Assembly: GCA_004431415.1 (NCBI GenBank)
Contig: QPMI01000318.1
Location: 21,503-85,502, forward strand
Length of the DNA stretch: 64,000 nt
Direction of reading: 5' to 3'
DNA from: Cyanophora paradoxa
Lineage: Eukaryota > Glaucocystophyceae > Cyanophorales > Cyanophoraceae
The position numbers were made by a program, and so were the translations under genes. Of the stretch, positions 31,638 through 42,913 are shown piece after piece. Numbering within the stretch: position 1 is the stretch's first letter; each line of letters starts with the position of its first letter. The notes under the pieces were generated by a model. It had not been told where the DNA came from. It worked only from the letters and a program-made list of their open reading frames with translations, and searched no databases.

Positions 31638-32722
31638 ATGGATCGCGTCGTGGAGGTCTTCGACAGGTGCTCGAGCTCGCCTGGACATGCGGCGCGCTCG
31701 TCTGCGCTCCGCACGCACCTGAGGCGGTACAGGTGGGAAGCGCACGGGGCGACGTCCATCACGATCATGATGCCGGACGGCGTCGAGGTCGTGTTGCGGC
31801 AGCGGCCCAACGAGCAGGGCGCCAAAAAGATCGGCGTGGGCGCCTGCGTCTGGGAGGGCGAGGTCCTGCTCGCCGCCTTCCTTGCCGAGGAGCTGGCGGG
31901 GGCCCCGCGGGGCGCCGAGCCCTTCCGCGGCAAGACCGTCCTCGAGCTCGGCGCCGGGCCCGGCGCCGCCGGCCTCTACCTCGTGCGCGGGCCGGCCTTG
32001 CGCGAGGCGCAGAGGGGCGGGGCGGGCTCGAGCCGGCGGGCGGGCGCGGGGGGCGCCAGGCGAAGCTGGGGCGCGGGTGGCGGTGACGGACATGGCGAAG
32101 GTGGTGCCCCTCGCGGAGGAGAACGTGGCCCTCAACGCCGCCGACGTCGCCCGCCGCGGCGGCTCCTGCGCCGCCGCCGAGCTCGAGTGGGGCGCCCCGG
32201 GCTACGAGGCGCGCCTGCGCGAGGTCGCAGCCGCGCTGGGGAGCTCCGACGGGCCGTCGACTTCGTCATCGCCGCCGACATCTGCTACGAGGCCCGCCCG
32301 CCCGCCCCGCCCCGCCCGCCCGCCCCGCCCCGTCCCCCGCCTCTCACCCCGCCCCACCAGCAGGAGAACGTCCGCCTCCCCTCTCCCTCCCTCCCCCCCC
32401 TTCCCCCCCCCCCCCCTTCACGACGGCGGCGCAGGAACTGCCGAGCCCGAGTATGCCGCACTTCGTGCGGGCGTGCCGCCTCCTGTGCGACCCCGCCCGC
32501 ACCCGCGTCATCATCTCCTTCGAGGCGCGCGCCCCGCCCGGCGCCGGCCCCCCGCCTGGCCTGAGGGTGCCGGGGGGGCAGGTGCGGACGGCGGCGGCGC
32601 GTGGGGCGCTACTGGCGGCGGCGGAGGAGGCGTTCCGGGAGGTGCGGCGGGTGGCGGGGGAGCGGGTGCCGGCGCAGTTCCGCCACCGCGACCACCTCGA
32701 GCTCTTCGAGCTCCTCCCCTGA
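31638..32722 (+). CDS. METTL21-like protein methyltransferase (seven-beta-strand, MTF16 family)
   Basis: Predicted SAM-dependent lysine methyltransferase. Visible motifs: GVGACVWEGEVLLAAFLAEE, SAM motif I TVLELGAGPGAAGLYL, post-I VAVTDMAKVVPLAEENVALN, and the DxxY-type motif FVIAADICYE, hallmark of the METTL21/22/23 group. After that PHFVRACRLLCDPARTRVI, IISFEAR and the C-terminal HRDHLELFELLP before TGA. Introns fall after AAGLYL (GT donor) and after DICYE (GC donor, GCCCGCC). Start at 31638 gives MDRVVEVFDRCSSSPG. The substrate in this group varies (chaperones, elongation factors) and cannot be read from sequence. Confidence 0.8.
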
Positions 32723-33595
32723 ACGCGCCCCCCGCCCCGCGCCCCCCGCCCTCGCCGCCCCCGCACCCCTCCCCTCCGAGGCGCTCGCTCCTCCCCCACG
32801 CCGGCCCGCCGGCGCCGGCGCCCTCCTTTACGCCCCAGGTCCCGGCCCCCACACCGTTTAATTTCGAGATGCACTTCGAGTTCCCGAGTCAGTCCTTCAG
32901 TGCACGTGGGTGGCAGCCGGCTAGCTGCCAGATCCAATACCAATAATGCTGACGATGAGCATAGGATGCCGCCGCGCAGTAGTAGCCTTGTAGAGTCCCA
33001 TCCCGGGTGCCCCCGAGCTGGAGCCCGCGGCTGGGACTGCTATGCCATGATGGGGAGCCTGCCCCTAGGCCCTCAAGCCTCGGAGCCGGACGAGGCCATG
33101 GCCACATCATGGCATCGATATCATGATCATGCATATGCATACTATCATATGTAGTACTACGGTATGAATTTCGGCGAACTTCGGAACTTCGGAACTCAGC
33201 TGCAGCTAGCGCTAGAGCTAGAGCTTCGAATTCATAATCAAGGCTTCGGCCCGGGCGGAAACCGTTGAACCTCGCCGCCGAGTCGACGCTCCGAGTCGAC
33301 GTCCGAGGCTTCAAAGGCTTGCGCATGCACTACGGTACTCAGTGACTACGGTACTACGTATACGGTAGGCGCTGCCAGGCCCTGAGGCTGCGCGAAATTT
33401 TAATTTGGGGAGTTTTGCAATTCCAAGTTCGAATTCGAATTCAACTTGCAAATTGCAAGACTCTGATCATGAGATGCCATGATGATCATGATTAGATCCA
33501 AATTGCAATATTAATATCTGCACCGATGATCGGTCTAATGTGTCATGATCAGTGCACGTGCACGTGACAAGCTAGCAGCCTGGCAGCAACCCTAA

Positions 33596-33889
33596 GGCCT
33601 GCTGTGCCGCAGTGCACGTGCGCAGGCCCCTGATCATGAGGCACTGCGGCGTGCACAGCGCTACTACTAGGCTAGGCTATATCCTTCGAACTTGATCGAC
33701 ACTGCGCATGCAACCGTTGAAATCGACGAACTAAACTTGAAACTCGAACCGTTCATGTAGCCCTAGAAGCCGCGCTTGTTTTGCTGCAAAAACTCTACAT
33801 CTAGAGCCCCGCAGGAAAACTTCACAGCCCCAGCCCTTTGACATTCGGCGACTTACTTTGCGCACACCAGTAATACCACCCGAAGCTGT
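33596..33889. repeat. Direct repeat, copy A
   Basis: Starts GGCCTGCTG and includes CAGGCCCCTGATCATG, GGCGTGCACAGCGCTA, ACACTGCGCATGCAACC, AGCCCTAGAAGCCGCGCTTG, GCCCCGCAGGAAAACTTCAC and CACCAGTAATACCACCCGAA. Copy B starts at 34218 in the same orientation. Confidence 0.8.
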
Positions 33890-34217
33890 TTTGCAATTCG
33901 AATACAACTTGCAAGATGATCATGATCAGATCATCGGATCCAAATTGCAATATTAATTGGCAACTTGCAAGTTGGCCGGGCAATGAATCGGTGACTGATT
34001 AATTGATATTTGAGCATCATGGCGTGCGCAATTGCAAGGCTTCATTATCAATTGCAAGCTTGAAGGCTTAAGCTTCGAATTCAATCATTTGAATATCGAA
34101 CCAGTACTAGTCCGTCGGTCTCATGTCTCAGAGTCTCTCAGAGTCTCATGCATATATGATCAGTGACCAGCCTGGCAGCCCCCCCCCCTCCCCCGCGCGC
34201 GGTCGACGTCGCGCGGC

Positions 34218-34568
34218 GGCCTGCTGGTATACATCTGCAGGCCCCTGATCATGATCATCAGGCACTGCGGTACTGCGGCGTGCACAGCGCTAGCGCTACT
34301 AGGCTATAGCCTTGCAAAATCGACACTGCGCATGCAACCGTACGTTGAACTCGACAAACTAAACTTCAAACTTGAACCGTTCAAGAAGCCCTAGAAGCCG
34401 CGCTTCAAGGCTTGTTTTGCTGCGAAAACTCTACTTCTAGAGCCCCGCAGGAAAACTTCACAGCCCCAGCCCGACGCCGTGACTCAGTGACGTCGACGGA
34501 GCCGCGCGGCTTCCTCTTGACATTCGGCGACTTACTTCGCGCACACCAGTAATACCACCCGAAGCTGT
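34218..34568. repeat. Direct repeat, copy B
   Basis: Same ordered words as copy A, with small insertions (ATCATGATCATCAGG; an extra CGACGCCGTGACTCAGTGACG block before the TTGACATTCGGCGACTTACTT segment). Divergence is mostly short indels and single substitutions, so this is an old, non-coding duplication. Confidence 0.8.
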
Positions 34569-34725
34569 CTGCTGGAGGGGACGGCGGCAAGCCCCGCCCG
34601 CTGCGCGCCCCGAGCGAACACTATGCCGCACGAGGCGAGCGATTGCACACACGCGGCTGCACTCTAACTGCGGCGCTCCCCTAGGAGCGAGGGGAGGGAA
34701 GATGCGCCACTTGCGGGTAGGGGCC

Positions 34726-36673
34726 TCAGATGAGGTCCGCCACTGCGTGGGGAGTGTGAGGCGGGGGCGGGGGCGGAAGCTGCGCGCGGGGGCGGGGGCG
34801 GAGGCGGGGGCGGGGCGGACCGTTCATGGGCATTTCGTCGATCTGGGTGGAGTAGAACTGTTCGATATCGCGGAGGATGCGAATGTCGTCGTTCTTCACG
34901 AAGTTGATCGCCACACCCTTGCGCCCGAAACGGCCCGAGCGCCCAATCCTGCACGCCCCGTGAGCCGCGCCGGCTGCAAGGCGGGGCGGGGCGGGCGCCT
35001 GTGGATGTAGAGCTCGCGGTTGTTGGGGAGGTCGTAGTTGATGACGAGGGAGACCTGGGCGACGTCCAGCCCGCGCGCCCACACGTCCGTCGTGATCAGC
35101 ACCCGGCTGCACCCCCCTCCGTTGAGCGCGGGGCGGGCGGGGCGTGAAGCGGGGCGCGGGTTGGGGTGGGCGCGCCTGTTCCCCTGGCGGAACTCGCCCA
35201 TGATGGCGTCGCGCTCCTTCTGCGGCATATCGCCGTGCATCGCCGACACCGTGAAGTTCGCTTTCCGCATCTTCTCCGTCAGCCAGTCCACCTGCGCGGG
35301 GCTCGGGCCGGCGCGGCGCGGCGGGCGGGGGCAGGCGGGACGGGCCTTCCGGCGGGTGTTGCAGAAGATGACGGCCTGGGTGATGGTAAGGGTGTCGTAG
35401 AGGTCGCACAGCGTGTCGAACTTCCACTCCTCCTTCTCCACCGCCACGAAGAACTGCTTGATCCCTGCCGCACCGTCGGCCCCCGCCCGCCAGCTAGCCA
35501 GACCCCCCGGCCACCGCCCGCACCCTCGAGCGTCAACTCATCACGCTTCACCAGGATGCGAACGGGGTCCGTCATGAACTTGTTCGTCATCTCAAGGATC
35601 TCGTGCGGCATGGTAGCCGAGATGAGGATGACCTGGCCGCGCACATCAGGCCCGGCGCGACCCGTGACCGGCAGAAACCCACCTGGGTCGCGGGGGGGAG
35701 GTAGCGGTACACATCGTAGATCTGCTCCTTGAACCCGCGGCTGAGCATCTCGTCCGCCTCGTCAAGCAGCAGCATCTTTATGGAGCGCGTGCGCAGGTTC
35801 CGCCGCCGGATCATATCTGGGCGCAGCGCAGGGTCGAAGAAGACTCAAAAAGAAAGGAAAGCCATAAAGCTAACCGAAAACACGGCCCGGAGTGCCGGAC
35901 ACGGCGTGGACGCCGTTGTCAAGATTCCGGATGTCATCGCCGATGCTCTTGCCACCGATGCAGGCGTGAGCCTGCACGTTCATGTGATCGCCAACAGCTT
36001 TCATGACCTGGGCGGGCAGACATCAGAGCGAATCGCGCAAGGTACGGCATGGTCAGCGATGGGCGGACCTTCTGGGTCTGCGTCGCCAGCTCACGGGTGG
36101 GAGAGAGCACGAGAGCCTGAACCTCCCGGAGAGAAGTATCGATGCACTGCAGGATCGAGATGCACATAAGAGTTGTCTTGCCCGTGCCGGACTGGGCCTG
36201 TGCAATCACGTCCCGGCCCTTGCAAATGGGCACGATGGCACGCTGCTGAATGGCTGAAGGCTTCTCCATGCCTGCGCGTCCGCAGAAAACAGCAGCGGTC
36301 AGCCGGTGGCGGCCACGAAAACTTCCGAGTATCGCTGGCGGCTACGGCAGACCATATCCGTAGATTCCGCGCAGCAGGTCATCACGCAGGCCCATGGAAT
36401 CGAACGACTTGATGACATCGACGCCCGGCGTGGTCTCGAACTCCCTGAAATGCGGGGTCACACGGATGTGAACGCGAATGGAACGAGGACGCACAGCTTG
36501 GAGTCGTCGACATCTGTCTGGCGGGTGGCTGCGACGAGTGTAAGAGACAAACGAAATCGGCGGAGGCCACAGAACCCGCGAGGGCGGGATGGTCGGGGGG
36601 CTAGAGGACGGGAGGGCGCCGAGGATGGCCCGAAGCCGTGCGACGCCACGTACGAACCTCTCCGAGGCTCCAT
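34726..36673 (-). CDS. EIF4A3: DEAD-box RNA helicase eIF4A-III (exon junction complex core)
   Basis: ATP-dependent RNA clamp of the exon junction complex. Motifs in order: [19 protein letters not shown]-motif [10 protein letters not shown], Walker [25 protein letters not shown] box [23 protein letters not shown] in [39 protein letters not shown]-type [63 protein letters not shown], ending VADLI. The VADLI end and the RDELTLEG stretch are specific for eIF4A-III rather than translation eIF4A. The start at 36673 (MEPRRGSYV) opens a basic N-terminal extension running in frame to [15 protein letters not shown]; a later start is possible. In an intron-dense genome a conserved EJC core is expected. 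Confidence 0.92.
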
Positions 36674-36769
36674 GCTGAAACTAGCTCTACGCGACTTTGC
36701 CTGTTTCGCCGCGGAACAAGCCCGAGCAGCTGTACCCCCCAGTGGAATTTGTTCGACGCAAGAGCAGCA
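36674..36769. promoter_or_regulatory. Short bidirectional promoter region
   Basis: Only 96 bp separate the predicted start codons of eIF4A-III (minus) and UDP-galactopyranose mutase (plus). It must hold both 5' leaders unless the eIF4A-III start lies further in. No TATA box seen. Confidence 0.4.
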
Positions 36770-39282
36770 ATGGGCAGCCTCGGCAGCGAAGAAACCGTGG
36801 ATCTGCTCGTGATCGGGAGCGGACCGACTGGTCTGGGGGCCGCCTACCGTATCCATGAGCACGTCTCGACGTCGGCGCGGAACCTGTCGTGGCTGCTCGT
36901 GGACGCGGTGCGCCGGCGCGTACGCAATCAGCGTGGCTTTGCTTGGGTTGTTGAGGCCGTCGGAGCCCGGCGCCTAGCGAACCGCTCGGGGCGACCCGCT
37001 CTCCCGAGGAACAGCCTCTCACTCGTGGGCGCGGCGCAGAGCCCGACACCCGGCGGGCTTGCGTGCTCAGTCACTGACGAGAAGGGCTTTGTTTGGGACA
37101 TGGGGGGCCATGTCATTTTCTCGCACTATGAATACTTCGACAAGCTGCTCGACGCTCTCACGGTTCGCCGCGCGCGCCCCTCGCGCCTCGCGGTCGCGCT
37201 GACTCTCCTTCGCAGCCGCACTGGAATAATCACGTCCGGGAGTCCTGGGTCTGGATGCGCGACCGCTTCATCCCTTATCCGCTGCAGATATCCTCGGGCC
37301 GCCGCTGCGCCGCTGCTCCTCCGCCTCTTCGCGCCTTTGTGCCGTCCTTGATCTCCGCCATCGCACAATAATGTGTGGCAGCTGCCGGAGGAGGACCTGA
37401 TCCCGTGCCTCGAAGGGCTCGTGAAGGCTCGCCCCGGCCCGCGCCGTACCGCGCCGCGCCTCGCGCCCGACGCGGCGCGCTCGAGCGCAGGCGGCGACGC
37501 AGCAGAGCGGGAGCCAGGGGCCGTGCAAGTCGTTCGCCGAGTGGATCCTGCGCAGCTTCGGGCAGGGCCTCGCCGACGCCTTCATGACCCCGTACAACTT
37601 CAAGGCGCGCCGGCGCCCGCCCGGTCGGGCGGCGGGGGCGCGACGCGGGGCCAGGTGTGGGCGTACCCGACGACGGAGATGACGTCGCACTGGGTGGGCG
37701 AGCGCGTCGCCACGGTCGACCTCGCCCGCATCCTCCGCAACATGGTCCTCAAGAAGGCCCGCCCCGCCCCGCCCCGCGCCCCGCCCCGCGCCGCGCCCGG
37801 GCGGGGGCGATGGGCGGGGCAGAGCGACGCGGGGTGGGGCCCGAACGCGACCTTCCGCTTCCCGAAGTACGGCGGCACGGGCGCCATCTGGCAGGTGCCC
37901 CCGCCCCGCCGCAGCCGCCCGGCCCGGCCCGCCTGCCCGCGCCCCTCAGCGCCCCGCAGGCCCTCTTCGACCGCCTCCCGCGCGAGCGTTGCCGCATGGG
38001 CTCCGCCGTTGTCAAGGTCGAGGGGCGGGGCGGGGCGCCGGGGCCGGGCCGGGGCCGAGGCGCGGCGCAGGTGGACCCCCGCGAGCGGAGGGTCGAGCTC
38101 GCCGACGGGACGAGCATCCGGTGCGCGGCGCTGGCGCGCAGTGCGGGTGGCGGGGCGGGGCCGAGGGGCGGGGCGGGGGGCGGGGCGGCAGGTACGGGAA
38201 GCTGATCTCGACGATGCCGCTGGACGAGCTGCTGCGGCGGCTCGTTGGCTTCCCCGAGCTCGCCCTCCACGCCCCCCGCCTGAAGTACTCCTCTTCCCAC
38301 ATCGTCGGCGTCGGCGTCGACGGCAAGGCCCGCCCCGCCCCGCCCCGCACATCCCCGCCCCGCCCCGCCCGCGCTGAGGGGCGGGGCCGGGGCAGACGCC
38401 GGCGCACCTCGCGACGAAGTGCTGGCTCTACTTCCCCGAGCCTGACGTGCCCTTCTACCGCGTCACCGTCTTCTCCAACTACTCCCAGCACCACGCGCGC
38501 CCGCTCCGCCCCCCCGCCCGCCCCCGGGGCCCCGGCGGCGAGCGTGGCGGGAGCAGGTGCCGCGGCCCGGGGAGATGTACTCGCTTATGGCAGAGGTGAG
38601 CGAGAGCGCGGTCAAGCCCGTCGACGCCGCCACCGTCCTCGAGGAGACCATCCGCGGCCTCGTGAAGGCCCGTCCCCGCCCCCCCCCGCCGCGCCCCGCC
38701 GCGCCCCGCCGAGCCGGCCGCAGGTGAAGCTGCTGCCGGCGGACGCGAAGATCGTCTCCCGCTTCCACCGGCGCCTCGAGCACGGCTACCCCACGCCCTT
38801 CATCGGGCGCGACGAGGCGCGCCCCGGCCCCGCGCCCCGCCCCGGCCCCCGGGGCGACGGCGGCGCAGATCTTCGATGCGGTGGACCCCGTCCTCCGCGA
38901 GCACGGCATCTACAGGCGCCCCCGGCCCCGCCGCCCTCGCCCGCCCCGCCCCCCTCACCCCCCGCAGCCGCGGCCGCTTCGGGGCCTGGAAGTACGAGGT
39001 GGCCAACCAGGACCACTCCATGATGCAGGCGCGCCGTGCCGCCACGCTCCGCCTCGCCTCGCCTGGTCCGGGGGCGAGCCTGCCAGCAGGGCGTCGAGTG
39101 TGTCGACCACCTCCTCTTCGGGGCGGAGGAGATGACCCTGCGGTGCGCCGCCCCGGCCGCCCGGCGTTCCCGAGCTCGCCGCGAGCGGCGCCCTCCGCAG
39201 GCACGCCAACCTCGTCAACGCCAGGAAGGACGCCTCCCGCAAGCTGCTCCTCCAGGCCGCCCCCGCCCCCAAGGCCTCCTAG
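36770..39282 (+). CDS. GLF: UDP-galactopyranose mutase (eukaryotic type)
   Basis: Flavoenzyme converting UDP-galactopyranose to UDP-galactofuranose, the donor for galactofuranose glycans. Start gives MGSLGSEETVDLLVIGSGPT (FAD dinucleotide fold). Then GFVWDMGGHVIFSHYEYF (the flavin-loop GGHVIFSHY is family-specific), PYNFKVWAYPTTEMTSHWVG, GWGPNATFRFPKYGGTGAIW, STMPLDELLRRLVG, GVGVDGK, KCWLYFPEPDVPFYRVTVF, SNYSQHH, LMAEVSESAVKPVD, FHRRLEHGYPTPFIGRDE, SRGRFGAWKYEVANQDHSMM and ECVDHLLFGAEEMTL. These match the fungal and kinetoplastid enzyme, longer than the bacterial one. At least ten introns, with GC donors after LVK, KK and VDGK. Cytosolic; no targeting signal seen. Confidence 0.92.
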
Positions 39283-39995
39283 ATGCCGCCCCCGCCCCGC
39301 CCCTGCACCTCGAGCTGCGCGCACGCGCGCGCGCGCGCTTAGGATCAGGCCCAGGATTTGACGCCGCGGAGCTGTACAATACAATGCCCCTTGGAAACTG
39401 TAGCTTCCATGCCCATATGTACAGCTGCACGAGCAGCGCGGAATTCGAAGCCAGCTGCGGGCCCGGGGCGCGAGCGCTGAAGCTGGTCTTGGTCTAAAGC
39501 TAGGCCGTGTGCACGTGCGACGGTGCTATTGTCGAGCTGTTTCGGGGGCGGCAGCTGCAGCTGCAGTTCCGGCAGTAACGTCAGATACGCAGTTACGGCA
39601 GCAGATTCGCCCCGTCGCCGCAACAGCTACGTATACACGTGGCCGAGGCGCATCGCTAGCCAAGAAACATTCGAAACCACTGTCGCACCCCGCGGCTGGC
39701 TGGCTTTAACACGCTGAGCCAGCTGCGGGCGCGAGCGCAGTAGTTGCGCTGACTTGCGGCAGTTACCGTCAGATTGGGGCGCCGCGCCCCGCAATAGCTA
39801 CGGGTGGCCGAGGCGCAGCTAAGGACCGTCCGAAACCACCCCGGCCGGTTTCGACAGGTTCTTGTCTGAGTCTTCTCGAACTTCCAGGGGGGGCGAGTCC
39901 CTTCCGGGTACGGGACGAAATAGGTGTTAGTGCAGAGGGTTTCTCGCAGCGAGCTCGAGCCCCGTTCGTCGTAGCCGAGCAGCCACTAAACAGCC
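39283..39995. other. Intergenic
   Basis: No gene recognised. Two CAGTTAC words (39590, 39760) and GCAGCTGCAGCTGCAG (about 39548) lie upstream of the Cys-rich gene. Short open frames lack any signature. Confidence 0.4.
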
Positions 39996-40909
39996 ATGTC
40001 GTGCCTTCCTCGTGAGCCGACCCAGGCCGTCGACGTCGTTGAGACGTACGACCCGAAGAAGGTCTACTTCTACAAGCACGATGAGCCGTGCCCGGCTCCC
40101 CAGGGCCCCAACGAGAAGTGCTACGTTGAGGTCGCCTGCGCGCCGGCGAAGCCTGGTTCGTCTGGATCGTAGATAGTTTGTACCGTAGATTCGGGTGGGC
40201 ACGGCGGTTACTCTGGACTGGACTATCGACCCAGCCGGCAGCCATGCTGGAGGTGTTATAGGCCATCCGTTAGTGGGACGAGAGGTTTAGGAAGCAGCCC
40301 CATCGTCCGTAGAGGGGAATCTATGCCCGATTTTGGCGAGCGCGTTCGACCCGGCTAATCGGGGTTCCGCGCAGTGATCACTACCCTCTCGGCTGAGTAC
40401 AGCACCACCAAGGCCAGCTGCGGCTGCGTCGAGGGCCCGGAGGACTGCGCTGGCTACTATGACATGAACACCGACACCTGCATCGAGGTAACGGCAGATG
40501 TACTTTTTCATGCGTTCTCTTCCCATGCTAAGGCGCATCTCAGAACAACTTCAACACCCCGGAGGTTGATATCAAGTACAAGTGCGTTGATGCGCCGAAG
40601 GCGGATTGCCCGGAGTTCGATTGCGACAAGGCGATCAACGACTGGATGACCATCTTCCCGTCGTGCGCTGGCGACGTGAAGATGCAGAAGACTGAGGCCT
40701 GCAAGCCTCAGCTCGACAACGACAACCAGGTCGTTGAGATCGATGCGGACCTCCAGGTCGAGAGCACCGCTGACGTCGCGTACACCGACGACGTACGCTT
40801 TTTTCCGTTTTTGAAATACAGTGTTCTCAACTCACCTGTTTCACAGTCGTCCGACGACCTCGTCGGCGCCATCTGCGATTCGAGCGCGGAGGAGTTCGCT
40901 CTCCTTTAA
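39996..40909 (+). CDS. Unknown acidic, cysteine-rich protein
   Basis: I do not recognise the family. Four exons with GT-AG introns that are AT-richer than elsewhere. Exon 1: MSCLPREPTQAVDVVETYD to CYVEVACAPAKP. Exon 2: TTLSAEYSTTKASCGCVEG to DMNTDTCIE. Exon 3: NNFNTPEVDIKYKCVDAPK to ADVAYTDD. Exon 4: SSDDLVGAICDSSAEEFALL. About 190 residues with over a dozen cysteines in spaced pairs and many Asp/Glu; no signal peptide or membrane segment at the chosen ATG. The spacing suggests disulphides or metal binding, but if secreted it would need an upstream signal exon. Codon use and exon borders look genuinely coding. Confidence 0.7.
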
Positions 40910-41663
40910 ACTATTACTGGGCCCGAGGCAATAGGCCTCAGCAGCCTCCAGCGGCGGTAGCCAGGCTGTCAGCTTCCTTCTTCAGCTTGGGAGGTCGGCA
41001 GCCCGGCGCGAGGATGTACCAGACGGAACCACTGTCCAGGCAGCGTGACGGGAGCAGTTAGGCTTCCACCGTCTTCCCTTTGGCGATTCTCTGTAATATG
41101 ATAATGAGGTCTTTCAACCTGTCAATCGGGTCTCGCCTGAGGTAGTGTAAAGCATGTTTGAATGAACGAGCGATCGTTCTTTCTGGTCTCTCCTGCACTT
41201 TCGGAAGCTGGCTTTGAGTTGTTTTGGAAGGGATGGGCGCGGTTTGAGCTTGGGTCTAGCCGTGGACTCTTCTTTAAACTTTTCAAAACACTGCGAAGGC
41301 CTCAGGGCCTGCAGCTTTTTTCATACTGCGGACTGGCCATGCGCATGCTGTCAGACGGTGTCTCCAGATCTTGAGAAGCACACTGCGTTGCACTGTGCAC
41401 GGCGCCGACCGTCGCCGACGTCGCCGAGCCTTCTTCGAGCGTTCAGCGCCACCTGCAGCTGGGTGTGTGTGCATGGGGTTTTTTTTTGGGGGGGGGGCGG
41501 GATCGGAGGGAAGGTGGCAAGTTCGTCAGAATTGAGCGCTCGAGTCCTTGTATAAGCTTGGCCCGCAGCAGCTGAGACTCGAGCTCGCACACTCAGTCGA
41601 ACCGGAAGCCAGCGTGTTGATCAGCTCAGTAGCCCCGGGAGCGCACGCTAAAGCCTGCGTACT
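40910..41663. other. Intergenic
   Basis: 3' flank of the Cys-rich gene, then the promoter side of the ISCA2-like gene. Includes a T/G homopolymer stretch at about 41480-41500. No supported gene. Confidence 0.4.
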
Positions 41664-42347
41664 ATGATCGTCCGGTGGCTCCAGCGCGGCCCGCTGCGGT
41701 TGCACGCCGCAGTTGCTTCGTCGGCTCTCAGATCACCTTCAGCCTTCCTACGTCTCCCGCCGACGCCTGCGCGGCTCGACGCGCACACTGCCTTTCGCCG
41801 ATGCCTCGCGTCCTCGGCCGCTGCAGCGCCTGTGAGCGAGCCCGGGGCACAGGAAGACATCGTTTTCACTGACAAATGCGTCAAGGTGCTGCCAATCCGC
41901 GCCGCTCCGCTGGGAACCTCTCATTTTCAAGGCAGCGCGTGAAGGCACTCGCCGCGAAGGGGGGCAAGCCGGCCATTCTGCGCGTAGCTGTATCGGGAGG
42001 TGGTTGCTCTGGGTTCCAATACTCGTTCGCTCTCGACGAGAATGTCGAGGCCGGAGACCGGTGCGTCTCCGATCCGTCGTTCTTCGCGCCGCAGCTGAGC
42101 ACTGGCTTTGCTGCGCAGGATATTCGAGAGAGATGGAGTTAAGATCGTAGTCGACGATGTGTCGCTTGGGTTCCTGCGGGGGAGCGTGCTTGACTTCGAG
42201 GAGGAGATGATCAGGTGCCGCCGCTGCGCAGCCGCCTTGCACGCGTCGCCACTGCTGAGAAGCATCCGCAGATCTGCTTTCAAGATAGCGTCGAATCCAA
42301 ATGCAGCAGCTTCATGTGGGTGCGGGAGCTCGTTCACCGCGAAGTAG
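41664..42347 (+). CDS. Iron-sulfur cluster assembly protein, ISCA2/IscA type
   Basis: A-type carrier that receives and delivers Fe-S clusters. Start at 41664 opens a basic, Ala/Arg/Leu-rich presequence ([17 protein letters not shown]) typical of mitochondrial import. The mature domain reads IVFTDKCVK, then [19 protein letters not shown], the first cluster ligand in [32 protein letters not shown], and the C-terminal ligand pair in [14 protein letters not shown]. Length and Cys-x(n)-Cys-Gly-Cys spacing fit the family. Three short introns with GT donors: one after DKCVK, one splitting the Arg codon after EAGD, one after EEEMI. ISCA2 is favoured over ISCA1 from the [14 protein letters not shown] ending, with moderate confidence. 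Confidence 0.9.
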
Positions 42348-42913
42348 CGAGTGGGCATATGCATCTCACTCGCCTTACTTAGCCGGCCAGAGCTACAGTA
42401 GACTCGTGTGTGGATATGAACAGGTAGACAGCCATGAACAGTTACCAAGTTAAAATCTGCATCTTGCGCGGGGCGGCGGGCCGAGGCAAGGCGGGCGTCG
42501 GCCGCAGCGGAGCGCAGCTGCAGGGCGGATCGAGCGCGCACGCAGGAGGCCGCCGCCCACGAGGGCGCCGCCCAGCGCGTGCCAGTTGCAGCATACGCGC
42601 ACGGCGCTCAGCGCTAGCGCGCACCAGCTGCAGCATGCCCACGGAGAGCGCGCGCACGAGAGCGGCGCATGTACAAGTCTGACGAGGCGTCGATCCAACA
42701 GCCGCTGAGCGCCGTGAAACTGATCTTGTTGAACCTTTGCATCGCCAGAGAGCTAGCTGCTGAGCCTACGCAAGGCGTACGTTCCTAAGAGAATAGTGTG
42801 TAACTGCATGGAGACAAACTGCTCTTGCGGCGAGACGCTCCCGTATCTGTGACCGGCCTGGGTCACCGCGCTCCGCCGCGCTACCGCCGCTATGCCGGGG
42901 TTTATAAAAGATG
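42348..42913. other. Intergenic between convergent genes
   Basis: Contains GCAGCTGCAG and GCCAGTTGCAGCATA-type words repeated near 42510, 42585 and 42625. No gene recognised. Confidence 0.35.

Larger units (their letters stand above)
32723..34725. other. Two-kilobase intergenic island, palindrome-rich with an internal duplication
   Basis: No supported gene. From about 32,930 base composition falls; the DNA is rich in GATCATGATCAT, TTCGAATTC, CTTGCAAATTGCAAG and TGCACGTGCAC palindromes. Two copies of a roughly 300-bp block occupy 33596-33889 and 34218-34568. The strand-symmetric word use resembles the 0.7-1.7 kb island. Whether it is transcribed cannot be judged. Confidence 0.65.

Noticed and set aside
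40150-40375. Possible small RNA gene in the first intron of the Cys-rich gene
   Set aside because: The intron is longer than most here (over 200 nt) but shows no box C/D, H/ACA or tRNA signals by eye.
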